Source of the DNA: Ulva prolifera
Lineage: Eukaryota; Chlorophyta; Ulvophyceae; Ulvales; Ulvaceae
DNA: 64,000 nucleotides
Assembly (NCBI GenBank): GCA_023078555.1
Contig: CM041197.1
Location: forward strand, 6,841,810 to 6,905,809
Direction: 5' to 3'
Under the pieces are notes generated by a model. That model searched no databases. It was not told the DNA's origin and worked only from the letters and a program-made list of their open reading frames with translations. This document shows, piece after piece, positions 13,501 to 24,200 of the stretch (position 1 is the stretch's first letter; the number at the start of each line of letters is the position of its first letter). Both the position numbers and the translations under genes were made by a program.

Positions 13501-15220
13501 AATGTATTGGCTCATCGAGAAAAGATTTTCCACACGTCGAAGTTGAGTGATTTACTACAACACACTTAACACAAGCCATAGGCGTGTGTGACCTTTGCGC
13601 ACGTCCGTTGACGAGCAACCGGCTTCCCTGTCACCTAGTAGTTGAAAAGTTCACAGGCGCTGTATATGGCATGCATTTACTCAGCGAGAAGAGAATTCGA
13701 CACATTGGATCAGAGCACTACTCTAGAAAACACTTATCACAAGACATAGGTGTGTGTGACCTTTGCGCACGTCCGTTGACGAGCAACCGGCTTCCATGTC
13801 ACCTTGAAGTCGAAAAGTTCACAGGTGCTGAATATGTAATGTATTGGCTCATCGAGAAAAGTTTTTCCACACGTCGAAGTTGAGTGCTTTACTACAACAC
13901 ACTCTACACATGACATAGGTGTGTGTGACCTTTGCGCACGTCCGTTAAAGCGCAACCGGCTTCCCTGTCACCTAAAAGTTGAAAAGTTCACAGGTGCTGA
14001 ATATGTAATGTATTGGCTCATCGAGAAAAGTTTTTCCACACGTCGAAGTTGAGTGCTTTACTACAACACACTCTACACATGACATAGGTGTGTGTAACCT
14101 TTGCGCACGTCCGTTAAAGCGCAACCGGCTTCCCGGTCACCTAGTAGTAGAAAAGTTCATAGGTGCTGAATATGAAATGTATTGGCTCATCGAGAAAAGA
14201 TTTTCCACACGTCGAAGTTGAGTGCTTTACTACAACACACTTAACACAAGCCATAGGCGTGTGTGACCTTTGCGCACGCCCGTTGACGAGCAACCGGCTT
14301 CCCTGTCACCTAGTAGTTGAAAAGTTCACAGGCGCTGTATATGGCATGCATTTACTCAGCGAGAAGAGAATTCGACACATTGGATCAGAGCACTTCTCTA
14401 GAAAACACTTATCACAAGACATAGGTGTTTGTGACCTTTGCGCACGTCCGTTAAGAGCAACAAACTTCCCTGTCACCTTGAAGTTGAAAAGTTCACAGGT
14501 GATGAATATGTAATGTATTGGCTCATCGAGAAAAGATTTTCCACACGTCGAAGTTGAGTGCTTTACTACAACACTCTCTTCACATGACATAGGTTTGTGT
14601 GACCTTTGCGCACGTCCGTTAAAGCGCAACCGGCTTCCCTGTCACCTAGTAGTTGAAAAGTTCACAGGTGCTGAATATGTAATGTATTGGCTCATCGAGA
14701 AAAGATTTTCCACACGTCGAAGTTGAGTGCTTTACTACAACACACTTAACACAAGCCATAGGCGTGTGTGACCTTTGCGCACGTCCGTTGACGAGCAACC
14801 GGCTTCCCTGTCACCTAGTAGTTGAAAAGTTCACAGGCGCTGTATATGGCATGCATTTACTCAGCGAGAAGAGAATTCGACACATTGGATCAGAGCACTA
14901 CTCTAGAAAACAATTATCACAAGACATAGGTGTGTGTGACCTTTGCGCACGTCCGTTAAGAGCAACATGCTTCCCTGTCACCTTGAAGTCGAAAAGTTCA
15001 CAGGTGCTGAATATGTAATGTATTGGCTCATCGAGAAAAGATTTTCCACACGTCGAAGTTGAGTGCTTTACTACAACACTCTCATCACATGACATAGGTG
15101 TGTGTGACCTTTGCACACGTCCGTTAAAGCGCAACCGGCTTCCCTGTCACCTAGAAGTTGCAAAGTTCGCAGGTGCTGAATATGTAATGTATTGGCTCAT
15201 CGAGAAAAGATTTTCCACAC
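13501..15220. repeat. Higher-order block of satellite A, copy 2 (partner 9195-10914)
   Basis: This is the second copy of the 1,720-bp multi-monomer block, offset 4,306 bp. It starts about 270 bp to the right of the 158-bp palindrome and spans the last three A' monomers of the array. Its right end nearly coincides with the change from the A/A' subdomain to the ordinary-monomer subdomain, so the duplication breakpoint may have helped set that boundary. Confidence 0.75.
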
Positions 15221-15511
15221 GTCGAAGTTGAGTGCTTTACTACAACACACTCCACACATGACATAGGTGTTTGTGACCTTTGCGCACGTCCGTTGACGAG
15301 CAACCGGCTTCCATGTCACCGAAAAGTTAAAAAGTTCACAGGTGCTGAATATGTAGTGTATTGGCTCATCGAGAAAAGATTTTCCACACGTCGAAGTTGA
15401 GTGCTTTACTACAACACACTCCACACATGACATAGGTGTGTGTGACCTTTGCGCACGTCCGTTGACGAGCAACCGGCTTCCATGTCACCGAAAAGTTTAA
15501 AAGTTCACAGG

Positions 15512-15598
15512 TGCTAGATATGGCATGCATTTTCTCAGCGAGAAGAGAATTCCACACGTCGAAGTTGAGTGCTTTAATACAACACACTGTACACATGA
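15512..15598. repeat. Hybrid A'/A half-monomer
   Basis: The 3' half begins like A' (GATATGGCATGCAT, then a CTCAGCGAGAAGAGAATTC-like stretch). At about 15550 it switches to the ordinary satellite A sequence (CACACGTCGAAGTTGAG). A second, nearly identical hybrid lies at about 16187-16273, offset 675 bp or four monomers, so the hybrid was itself duplicated. It is either a conversion or crossover product between A' and A or a survivor of an intermediate ancestral form. Confidence 0.7.
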
Positions 15599-16186
15599 CA
15601 TAGGTGTGTGTGACCTTTGCGCACGTCCGTTAAAGCGCAACCGGCTTCCCTGTCACCTAAAAGATTAAAAGTTCACAGGTGCTGAATATGTAATGTATTG
15701 GCTCATCGAGAAAAAATTTTCCACACGTCGAAGTTGAGTGCTTTACTACAACACACTCCACACATGACATAGGTGTTTGTGACCTTTGCGCACGTCCGTT
15801 AAAGCGCAACCGGCTTCCATGTCACCTAAAAGTTACAAAGTTCACAGGTGCTGAATATGTAATGTATTGGCTCATCGAGAAAAGATTTTCCACACGTCGA
15901 AGTTGAGTGCTTTACTACAACACACTCTTCACATGACATAGGTGTGTTTGACCTTTGTGCACGTCCGTTAAAGCGCAACCGGCTTCCATGTCACCTAAAA
16001 GTTAAAAAGTTCACAGGTGCTGAATATGTAATGTATTGGCTCATCGAGAAAAGATTTTCCACACGTCGAAGTTGAGTGCTTTACTAAAACACTCTCTTAA
16101 CATGACATAGGTGTGTGTGACCTTTGCGCACGTCCGTTGACGAGCAACCGGCTTCCATGTCACCGAAAAGTTTAAAAGTTCACAGG

Positions 16187-16273
16187 TGCTAGATATGGCA
16201 TGCATTTTCTCAGCGAGAAGAAAATTCCACACGTCGAAGTTGAGTGCTTTAATACAACACACTGTACACATGA
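16187..16273. repeat. Hybrid A'/A half-monomer, second copy
   Basis: This is the duplicate of the hybrid at 15512-15598, four monomers away, with the same switch point from A'-like to ordinary sequence. It differs by an A in place of G in the GAAGAGAATTCC stretch. It is the last trace of A'-type sequence before satellite A ends. Confidence 0.7.
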
Positions 16274-17494
16274 CATAGGTGTGTGTGACCTTTGCGCACG
16301 TCCGTTAAAGCGCAACCGGCTTCCCTGTCACCTAAAAGATTAAAAGTTCACAGGTGCTGAATATGTAATGTATTGGCTCATCGAGAAAAAATTTTCCACA
16401 CGTCGAAGTTGAGTGCTTTACTACAACACACTCCACACATGACATAGGTGTTTGTGACCTTTGCGCACGTCCGTTAAAGCGCAACCGGCTTCCATGTCAC
16501 CTAAAAGTTACAAAGTTCACAGGTGCTGAATATGTAATGTATTGGCTCATCGAGAAAAGATTTTCCACACGTCGAAGTTGAGTGCTTTACTACAACACAC
16601 TCTTCACATGACATAGGTGTGTTTGACCTTTGCGCACGTCCGTTAAAGCGCAACCGGCTTCCCTGTCACCTAGTAGTTGAAAAGTTCACAGGTGCTGAAT
16701 ATGTAATGTATTGGCTCATTGAGAAAAGATTTTCCACACGTCGAAGTTGAGTGCTTTACTAAAACACTCTCTTCACATGACATAGGTGTGTGTGACCTTT
16801 GCGCACGTCCGTTGACGAGCAACCGGCTTCCATGTCACCGAAAAGTTTAAAAGTTCACAGGTGCTGAATATGTAGTGTATTGGGTCATCGAGAAAAGATT
16901 TTCCACACGTCGAAGTTGAGTGCTTTACTAAAACACTCTCTTCACATGACATAGGTGTGTTTGACCTTTGCGCACGTCCGTTAAAGCGCAACCGGCTTCC
17001 CTGTCACCTAGTAGTTGAAAAGTTCACAGGTGCTGAATATGTAATGTATTGGCTCATTGAGAAAAGATTTTCCACACGTCGAAGTTGAGTGCTTTACTAA
17101 AACACTCTCTTCACATGACATAGGTGTGTGTGACCTTTGCGCACGTCCGTTGACGAGCAACCGGCTTCCATGTCACCGAAAAGTTTAAAAGTTCACAGGT
17201 GCTGAATATGTAGTGTAATGGCTCATCGAGAAAAGATTTTCCACACGTCGAAGTTGAGTGCTTTACTACAACACACTCCACACATGACATAGGTGTGTGT
17301 GACCTTTGCGCACGTCCGTTAAAGAGCAACCGGCTTCCATGTCACCGAAAAGTTTAAAAGTTCACAGGTGCTGAACATGTAGTGTATTGGCTCATCGAGA
17401 AATGATTTTCCACACGTCGAAGTTGAGTGCTTTACTAAAACACACTCTACACATGACATAGGTGTGTGTGACCTTTGCGCACGTCCGTTAAGAG

Positions 17495-19190
17495 CAACAT
17501 GCTTCCCTGTCACCTTGAAGTTGAAAAGTTCACAGGTGATGAATATGTAATGTATTGGCTCATCGAGAAAAGACTTTCCACACGTCGAAGTTGAGTGCTT
17601 TACTAAAACACTCTCTTCACATGACATAGGTGTGTGTGACCTTTGCGCACGTCCGTTAAGAGCAACATGCTTCCCTGTCACCTTGAAGTTGAAAAGTTCA
17701 CAGGTGATGAATATGTAATGTATTGGCTCATCGAGAAAAGACTTTCCACACGTCGAAGTTGAGTGCTTTACTAAAACACTCTCTTCACATGACATAGGTG
17801 TGTGTGACCTTTGCGCACGTCCGTTGACGAGCAACCGGCTTCCATGTCACCGAAAAGTCTAAAAGTTCACAGGTGCTGAATATGTAGTGTATTGGCTCAT
17901 CGAGAAAAGATTTTCCACACGTCGAAGTTGAGTGCTTTACTACAACACACTCCACACATGACATAGGTGTGTGTGACCTTTGCGCACGTCCGTTAAAGAG
18001 CAACCGGCTTCCATGTCACCGAAAAGTTAAAAGTTCACAGGTGCTGAACATGTAGTGTATTGGCTCATCGAGAAAAGATTTTCCACACGTCGAAGTTGAG
18101 TGCTTTACTACAACACACTCTTCACATGACATAGGTGTGTTTGACCTTTGCGCACGTCCGTTAAAGCGCAACCGGCTTCCATGTCACCGAAAAGTCTAAA
18201 AGTTCACAGGTGCTGAATATGTAGTGTATTGGCTCATCGAGAAAAGATTTTCCACACGTCGAAGTTGAGTGCTTTACTACAACACACTCCACACATGACA
18301 TAGGTGTGTGTGACCTTTGCGCACGTCCGTTAAAGAGCAACCGGCTTCCATGTCACCGAAAAGTTAAAAGTTCACAGGTGCTGAACATGTAGTGTATTGG
18401 CTCATCGAGAAAAGATTTTCCACACGTCGAAGTTGAGTGCTTTACTACAACACACTCTTCACATGACATAGGTGTGTTTGACCTTTGCGCACGTCCGTTA
18501 AAGCGCAACCGGCTTCCATGTCACCTAAAAGTTAAAAAGTTCACAGGTGCTGAATATGTAATGTATTGGCTCATCGAGAAAAGATTTTCCACACGTCGAA
18601 GTTGAGTGCTTTACTACAACACACTCCACACATGACATAGGTGTGTGTGACCTTTGCGCACGTCCGTTAAAGCGCAACCGGCTTCCCTGTCACCTAAAAG
18701 TTAAAAAGTTCACAGGTGCTGAATATGTAATGTATTGGCTCATCGAGAAAAGATTTTCCACACGTCGAAGTTGAGTGCTTTACTAAAACACTCTCTTCAC
18801 ATGACATAGGTGTGTTTGACCTTTGCGCACGTCCGTTAAAGCGCAACCGGCTTCCCTGTCACCTAGTAGTTGAAAAGTTCACAGGTGCTGAATATGTAAT
18901 GTATTGGCTCATTGAGAAAAGATTTTCCACACGTCGAAGTTGAGTGCTTTACTAAAACACTCTCTTCACATGACATAGGTGTGTGTGACCTTTGCGCACG
19001 TCCGTTGACGAGCAACCGGCTTCCATGTCACCGAAAAGTTTAAAAGTTCACAGGTGCTGAATATGTAGTGTATTGGCTCATCGAGAAAAGATTTTCCACA
19101 CGTCGAAGTTGAGTGCTTTACTAAAACACTCTCTTCACATGACATAGGTGTGTTTGACCTTTGCGCACGTCCGTTAAAGCGCAACCGGCT
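17495..19190. repeat. Higher-order block of satellite A, copy 1 (partner 19520-21215)
   Basis: A stretch of about 1.7 kb (10 monomers) recurs at offset 2,025 bp, which equals 12 monomers. It belongs to the A'-free right part of the array. The left limit is set where the spacing of the GTTAAGAGCAAC block changes. The right limit is where the partner has CCCTGTCACCTAG instead of CATGTCACCGAAAAG. Bounds are good to about 10 bp. Confidence 0.65.
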
Positions 19191-19519
19191 TCCATGTCAC
19201 CGAAAAGTTTAAAAGTTCACAGGTGCTGAATATGTAGTGTAATGGCTCATCGAGAAAAGATTTTCCACACGTCGAAGTTGAGTGCTTTACTACAACACAC
19301 TCCACACATGACATAGGTGTGTGTGACCTTTGCGCACGTCCGTTAAAGAGCAACCGGCTTCCATGTCACCTTGAAGTTGAAAAGTTCACAGGTGATGAAT
19401 ATGTAATGTATTGGCTCATCGAGAAAAGACTTTCCACACGTCGAAGTTGAGTGCTTTACTAAAACACTCTCTTCACATGACATAGGTGTGTGTGACCTTT
19501 GCGCACGTCCGTTGACGAG

Positions 19520-21215
19520 CAACATGCTTCCCTGTCACCTTGAAGTTGAAAAGTTCACAGGTGATGAATATGTAATGTATTGGCTCATCGAGAAAAGACT
19601 TTCCACACGTCGAAGTTGAGTGCTTTACTAAAACACTCTCTTCACATGACATAGGTGTGTGTGACCTTTGCGCACGTCCGTTAAGAGCAACATGCTTCCC
19701 TGTCACCTTGAAGTTGAAAAGTTCACAGGTGATGAATATGTAATGTATTGGCTCATCGAGAAAAGACTTTCCACACGTCGAAGTTGAGTGCTTTACTAAA
19801 ACACTCTCTTCACATGACATAGGTGTGTGTGACCTTTGCGCACGTCCGTTGACGAGCAACCGGCTTCCATGTCACCGAAAAGTCTAAAAGTTCACAGGTG
19901 CTGAATATGTAGTGTATTGGCTCATCGAGAAAAGATTTTCCACACGTCGAAGTTGAGTGCTTTACTACAACACACTCCACACATGACATAGGTGTGTGTG
20001 ACCTTTGCGCACGTCCGTTAAAGAGCAACCGGCTTCCATGTCACCGAAAAGTTAAAAGTTCACAGGTGCTGAACATGTAGTGTATTGGCTCATCGAGAAA
20101 AGATTTTCCACACGTCGAAGTTGAGTGCTTTACTACAACACACTCTTCACATGACATAGGTGTGTTTGACCTTTGCGCACGTCCGTTAAAGCGCAACCGG
20201 CTTCCATGTCACCGAAAAGTCTAAAAGTTCACAGGTGCTGAATATGTAGTGTATTGGCTCATCGAGAAAAGATTTTCCACACGTCGAAGTTGAGTGCTTT
20301 ACTACAACACACTCCACACATGACATAGGTGTGTGTGACCTTTGCGCACGTCCGTTAAAGAGCAACCGGCTTCCATGTCACCGAAAAGTTAAAAGTTCAC
20401 AGGTGCTGAACATGTAGTGTATTGGCTCATCGAGAAAAGATTTTCCACACGTCGAAGTTGAGTGCTTTACTACAACACACTCTTCACATGACATAGGTGT
20501 GTTTGACCTTTGCGCACGTCCGTTAAAGCGCAACCGGCTTCCATGTCACCTAAAAGTTAAAAAGTTCACAGGTGCTGAATATGTAATGTATTGGCTCATC
20601 GAGAAAAGATTTTCCACACGTCGAAGTTGAGTGCTTTACTACAACACACTCCACACATGACATAGGTGTGTGTGACCTTTGCGCACGTCCGTTAAAGCGC
20701 AACCGGCTTCCCTGTCACCTAAAAGTTAAAAAGTTCACAGGTGCTGAATATGTAATGTATTGGCTCATCGAGAAAAGATTTTCCACACGTCGAAGTTGAG
20801 TGCTTTACTAAAACACTCTCTTCACATGACATAGGTGTGTTTGACCTTTGCGCACGTCCGTTAAAGCGCAACCGGCTTCCCTGTCACCTAGTAGTTGAAA
20901 AGTTCACAGGTGCTGAATATGTAATGTATTGGCTCATTGAGAAAAGATTTTCCACACGTCGAAGTTGAGTGCTTTACTAAAACACTCTCTTCACATGACA
21001 TAGGTGTGTGTGACCTTTGCGCACGTCCGTTGACGAGCAACCGGCTTCCATGTCACCGAAAAGTTTAAAAGTTCACAGGTGCTGAATATGTAGTGTATTG
21101 GCTCATCGAGAAAAGATTTTCCACACGTCGAAGTTGAGTGCTTTACTAAAACACTCTCTTCACATGACATAGGTGTGTTTGACCTTTGCGCACGTCCGTT
21201 AAAGCGCAACCGGTT
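19520..21215. repeat. Higher-order block of satellite A, copy 2 (partner 17495-19190)
   Basis: This is the second copy of the 2,025-bp-offset block. Monomer order and private variants (for example GACTTTCC in place of GATTTTCC, and ACTAAAACACTCTC in place of ACTACAACACACTC) follow the first copy. The tandem arrangement shows local unequal exchange over a 12-monomer register. Confidence 0.65.
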
Positions 21216-24200
21216 TCCCTGTCACCTAGTAGTTGAAAAGTTCACAGGTGCTGAATATGTAGTGTATTGGCTCATCGAGAAAAGATTTTCCACACGTCGA
21301 AGTTGAGTGCTTTACTACAACACACTCCACACATGACATAGGTGTGTGTGACCTTTGCGCACGTCCGTTAAAGAGCAACCGGCTTCCATGTCACCGAAAA
21401 GTTTAAAAGTTCACAGGTGCTGAACATGTAGTGTATTGGCTCATCGAGAAATGATTTTCCACACGTCGAAGTTGAGTGCTTTACTAAAACACACTCTACA
21501 CATGACATAGGTGTGTGTGACCTTTGCGCACGTCCGTTAAGAGCAACATGCTTCCCTGTCACCTTGAATTTGAAAAGTTCACAGGTGATGAATATGTAAT
21601 GTATTGGCTCATCGAGAAAAGATTTTCCACACGTCGAAGTTGAGTGCTTTACTACAACACACTCTACACATGACATAGGTGTGTGTGACCTTTGCGCACG
21701 TCCGTTAAAGAGCAACCGGCTTCCATGTCACCGAAAAGTTTATAAGTTCGCAGGTGCTGAATATGTAATGTATTGGCTCATCGAGAAAATATTTTCCACA
21801 CGTCGAAGTTGAGTGCTTTACTACAACACACTCCACGTGCGTTGTCCATGCACGCCATGTGCGTTGCCCATGCACGGCACGTGCGCACGCCCGCACGACC
21901 AGATATGCACATGCAGTTTGAACAGGTCCATTGCAGACATGAAGAAGGTAATCATTTGGTGCATTCGTGTTTGAGGACGTCCTGGTGCCCAGGAGTGCAT
22001 CCTGCACCATCGCACGTCACGTGCGTTGCCCATGCACGGCACGTACGCATGCCCGCACGACCAGATATGCACTTGCAGGTTTGGCAATTCCTTTGAAGAC
22101 ATAAAGAAGGTAATCATTTGGTGCATTCGTGTTTGAGGACGTCCTGGTGTCCAGGAGTGCTTTGTGCACCATCGCACGCCACGTGCGTTGTCCATGCACG
22201 CCATGTGCGTTGCCCATGCACTGCACGTGCGCACGCCCGCACGACCAGATATGCACATGCAGTTTTAACCGGTCCATTGCAGACATGAAGAAGGTAATCA
22301 TTTGGTGCATTCGTGTTTGAGGACGTCCTGGTGCCCGGGAGTGCATCCTGCACCATCGCACGTCACGTGCGTTGCCCATGCACGGCACGTGCGTTGCCCA
22401 TGCACGGCACGTGCGCACGCCCGCACGACCAGATATGCACTTGCAGGTTTGGCAACTCCTTTGAAGACATAAAGAAGGTAATCATTTAGTGCATTCGTGT
22501 TTGAGGACGTCCTGGTGTCCAGGAGTGCTTTGTGCACCATTGCACGCCACGTGCGTTGTCCATGCACGCCATGTGCGTTGCCCATGCACTGCACGTGCGC
22601 ACGCCCGCACGACCAGATATGCACTTGCAGTTTTAACCGGTCCATTGCAGACATGAAGAAGGTAATCATTTGGTGCATTCGTGTTTGAGGACGTCCTGGT
22701 GCCCAGGAGTGCATCCTGCACCATCGCACGTCACGTGCGTTGCCCATGCACGGCACGTGCGCACGCCCGCACGACCAGATATGCACTTGCAGGTTTGGCA
22801 ATTCCTTTGAAGACATAAAGAAGGTAATTATTTGGTGCATTCGTGTTTGAGGACGTCCTGGTGTCCAGGAGTGCTTTGTGCACCATCGCACGTCACGTGC
22901 GTTGCCCATGCACTGCACGTGCGCACGCCCGCACGACCAGATATGCACTTGCAGTTTTAACCGGTCCATTGCAGACATGAAGAAGGTAATCATATGGTGC
23001 ATTCGTGTTTGAGGACGTCCTGGTGCCCAGGAGTGCATCCTGCACCATCGCACGTCACGTGCGTTGCCCATGCACGGCACGTGCGCACGCCCGCACGACC
23101 AGATATGCACTTGCAGGTTTGGCAATTCCTTTGAAGACATAAAGAAGGTAATTATTTGGTGCATTCGTGTTTGAGGACAACCTGGTGTCCAGGAGTGCTT
23201 TGTGCACCATCGCACGCCACGTGCGTTGTCCATGCACGCCATGTGCGTTGCCCATGCACTGCACGTGCGCACGCCCGCACGACCAGATATGCACTTGCAG
23301 TTTTAACCGGTCCATTGCAGACATGAAGAAGGTAATCATTTGGTGCATTCGTGTTTGAGGACGTCCTGGTGCCCAGGAGTGCATCCTGCACCATCGCACG
23401 TCACGTGCGTTGCCCATGCACGGCACGTGCGCACGCCCGCACGACCAGATATGCACTTGCAGGTTTGGCAATTCCTTTGAAGACATAAAGAAGGTAATCA
23501 TTTGGTGCATTCGTGTTTGAGGACGTCCTGGTGTCCAGGAGAGCTTTGTGCACCATTGCACGCCACGTGCGTTGTCCATGCACGCCATGTGCGTTGCCCA
23601 TGCACTGCACGTGCGCACGCCCGCACGACCAGATATGCACTTGCAGTTTTAACCGGTCCATTGCAGACATGAAGAAGGTACTTATTTGGTGCATTCGTGT
23701 TTGAGGACGTCCTGGTGCCCAGGAGTGCATCCTGCACCATCGCACGTCACGTGCGTTGCCCATGCACGGCACGTGCGCACGCCCGCACGACCAGATATGC
23801 ACTTGCAGGTTTGGCAATTCCTTTGAAGACATAAAGAAGGTAATTATTTGGTGCATTCGTGTTTGAGGACGTCCTGGTGTCCAGGAGTGCTTTGTGCACC
23901 ATCGCACGTCACGTGCGTTGCCCATGCACGGCACGTGCGCACGCCCGCACGACCAGATATGCACTTGCAGGTTTGGCAACTCCTTTGAAGACATAAAGAA
24001 GGTAATCATTTGGTGCATTCGTGTTTGAGGACGTCCTGGTGTCCAGGAGTGCTTTGTGCACCATCGCACGTCACGTGCGTGGCCCATGCACGGCACGTGC
24101 GCACGCCCGCACGACCAGATATGCACTTGCAGGTTTGGCAACTCCTTTGAAGACATAAAGAAGGTAATCATTTGGTGCATTCGTGTTTGAGGACGTCCTG

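Larger units (their letters stand above)
1..15100. repeat. Satellite A subdomain with interspersed A' monomers
   Basis: In this part of the array about 21 monomers carry a divergent 3' half (A'), recognisable by GGCGCTGTATATGGCATGC followed by an EcoRI site and CACATTGGATCAGAGCAC. Examples of the A' half start near 250, 756, 1428, 1764, 2607, 8171, 10530 and 14838. The 5' half of these monomers is ordinary satellite A. Spacing between A' monomers is 2-5 monomers or more and irregular, so no single higher-order unit covers the region, although local blocks repeat exactly. A' disappears after about 14.93 kb, so the subdomain edge given here is approximate. Confidence 0.85.
1..21836. repeat. Satellite A tandem array, 168-169 bp monomer
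   Basis: Head-to-tail monomers repeat every 168-169 bp, for example with starts at 1, 169, 337 and 505. This gives roughly 129 copies if the period holds throughout. A monomer runs from a CATAGGTGTGTGTGACC start, through a TTGCGCACGTCCGTT block and a CCGGCTTCC block, to TTGGCTCATCGAGAAAAG and a GTGCTTTACTACAACAC end. The array is already running at base 1, so it extends beyond the window. It ends abruptly at 21833-21836 against satellite B. Open frames of 60-171 residues occur on both strands because 168 is a multiple of three. They repeat with the monomer and are not genes. Monomer length near one nucleosome and multi-monomer periodicities are typical of centromeric or pericentromeric satellites; that role is inferred. 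Confidence 0.97.

Noticed and set aside
17319-17834. Minus-strand 171-codon frame in satellite A
   Set aside because: 168-bp monomers are a multiple of three, so the frame is a 56-residue echo of the monomer, interrupted wherever a 169-bp monomer occurs.
1-21836. CRISPR array
   Set aside because: Units are contiguous 168-169-bp tandem repeats without unique spacers, and no cas genes are present.
1-21836. CENP-B box in satellite A
   Set aside because: TTCGTTAAGAGC looks superficially like the start of the box but lacks the required A and CGGG positions.
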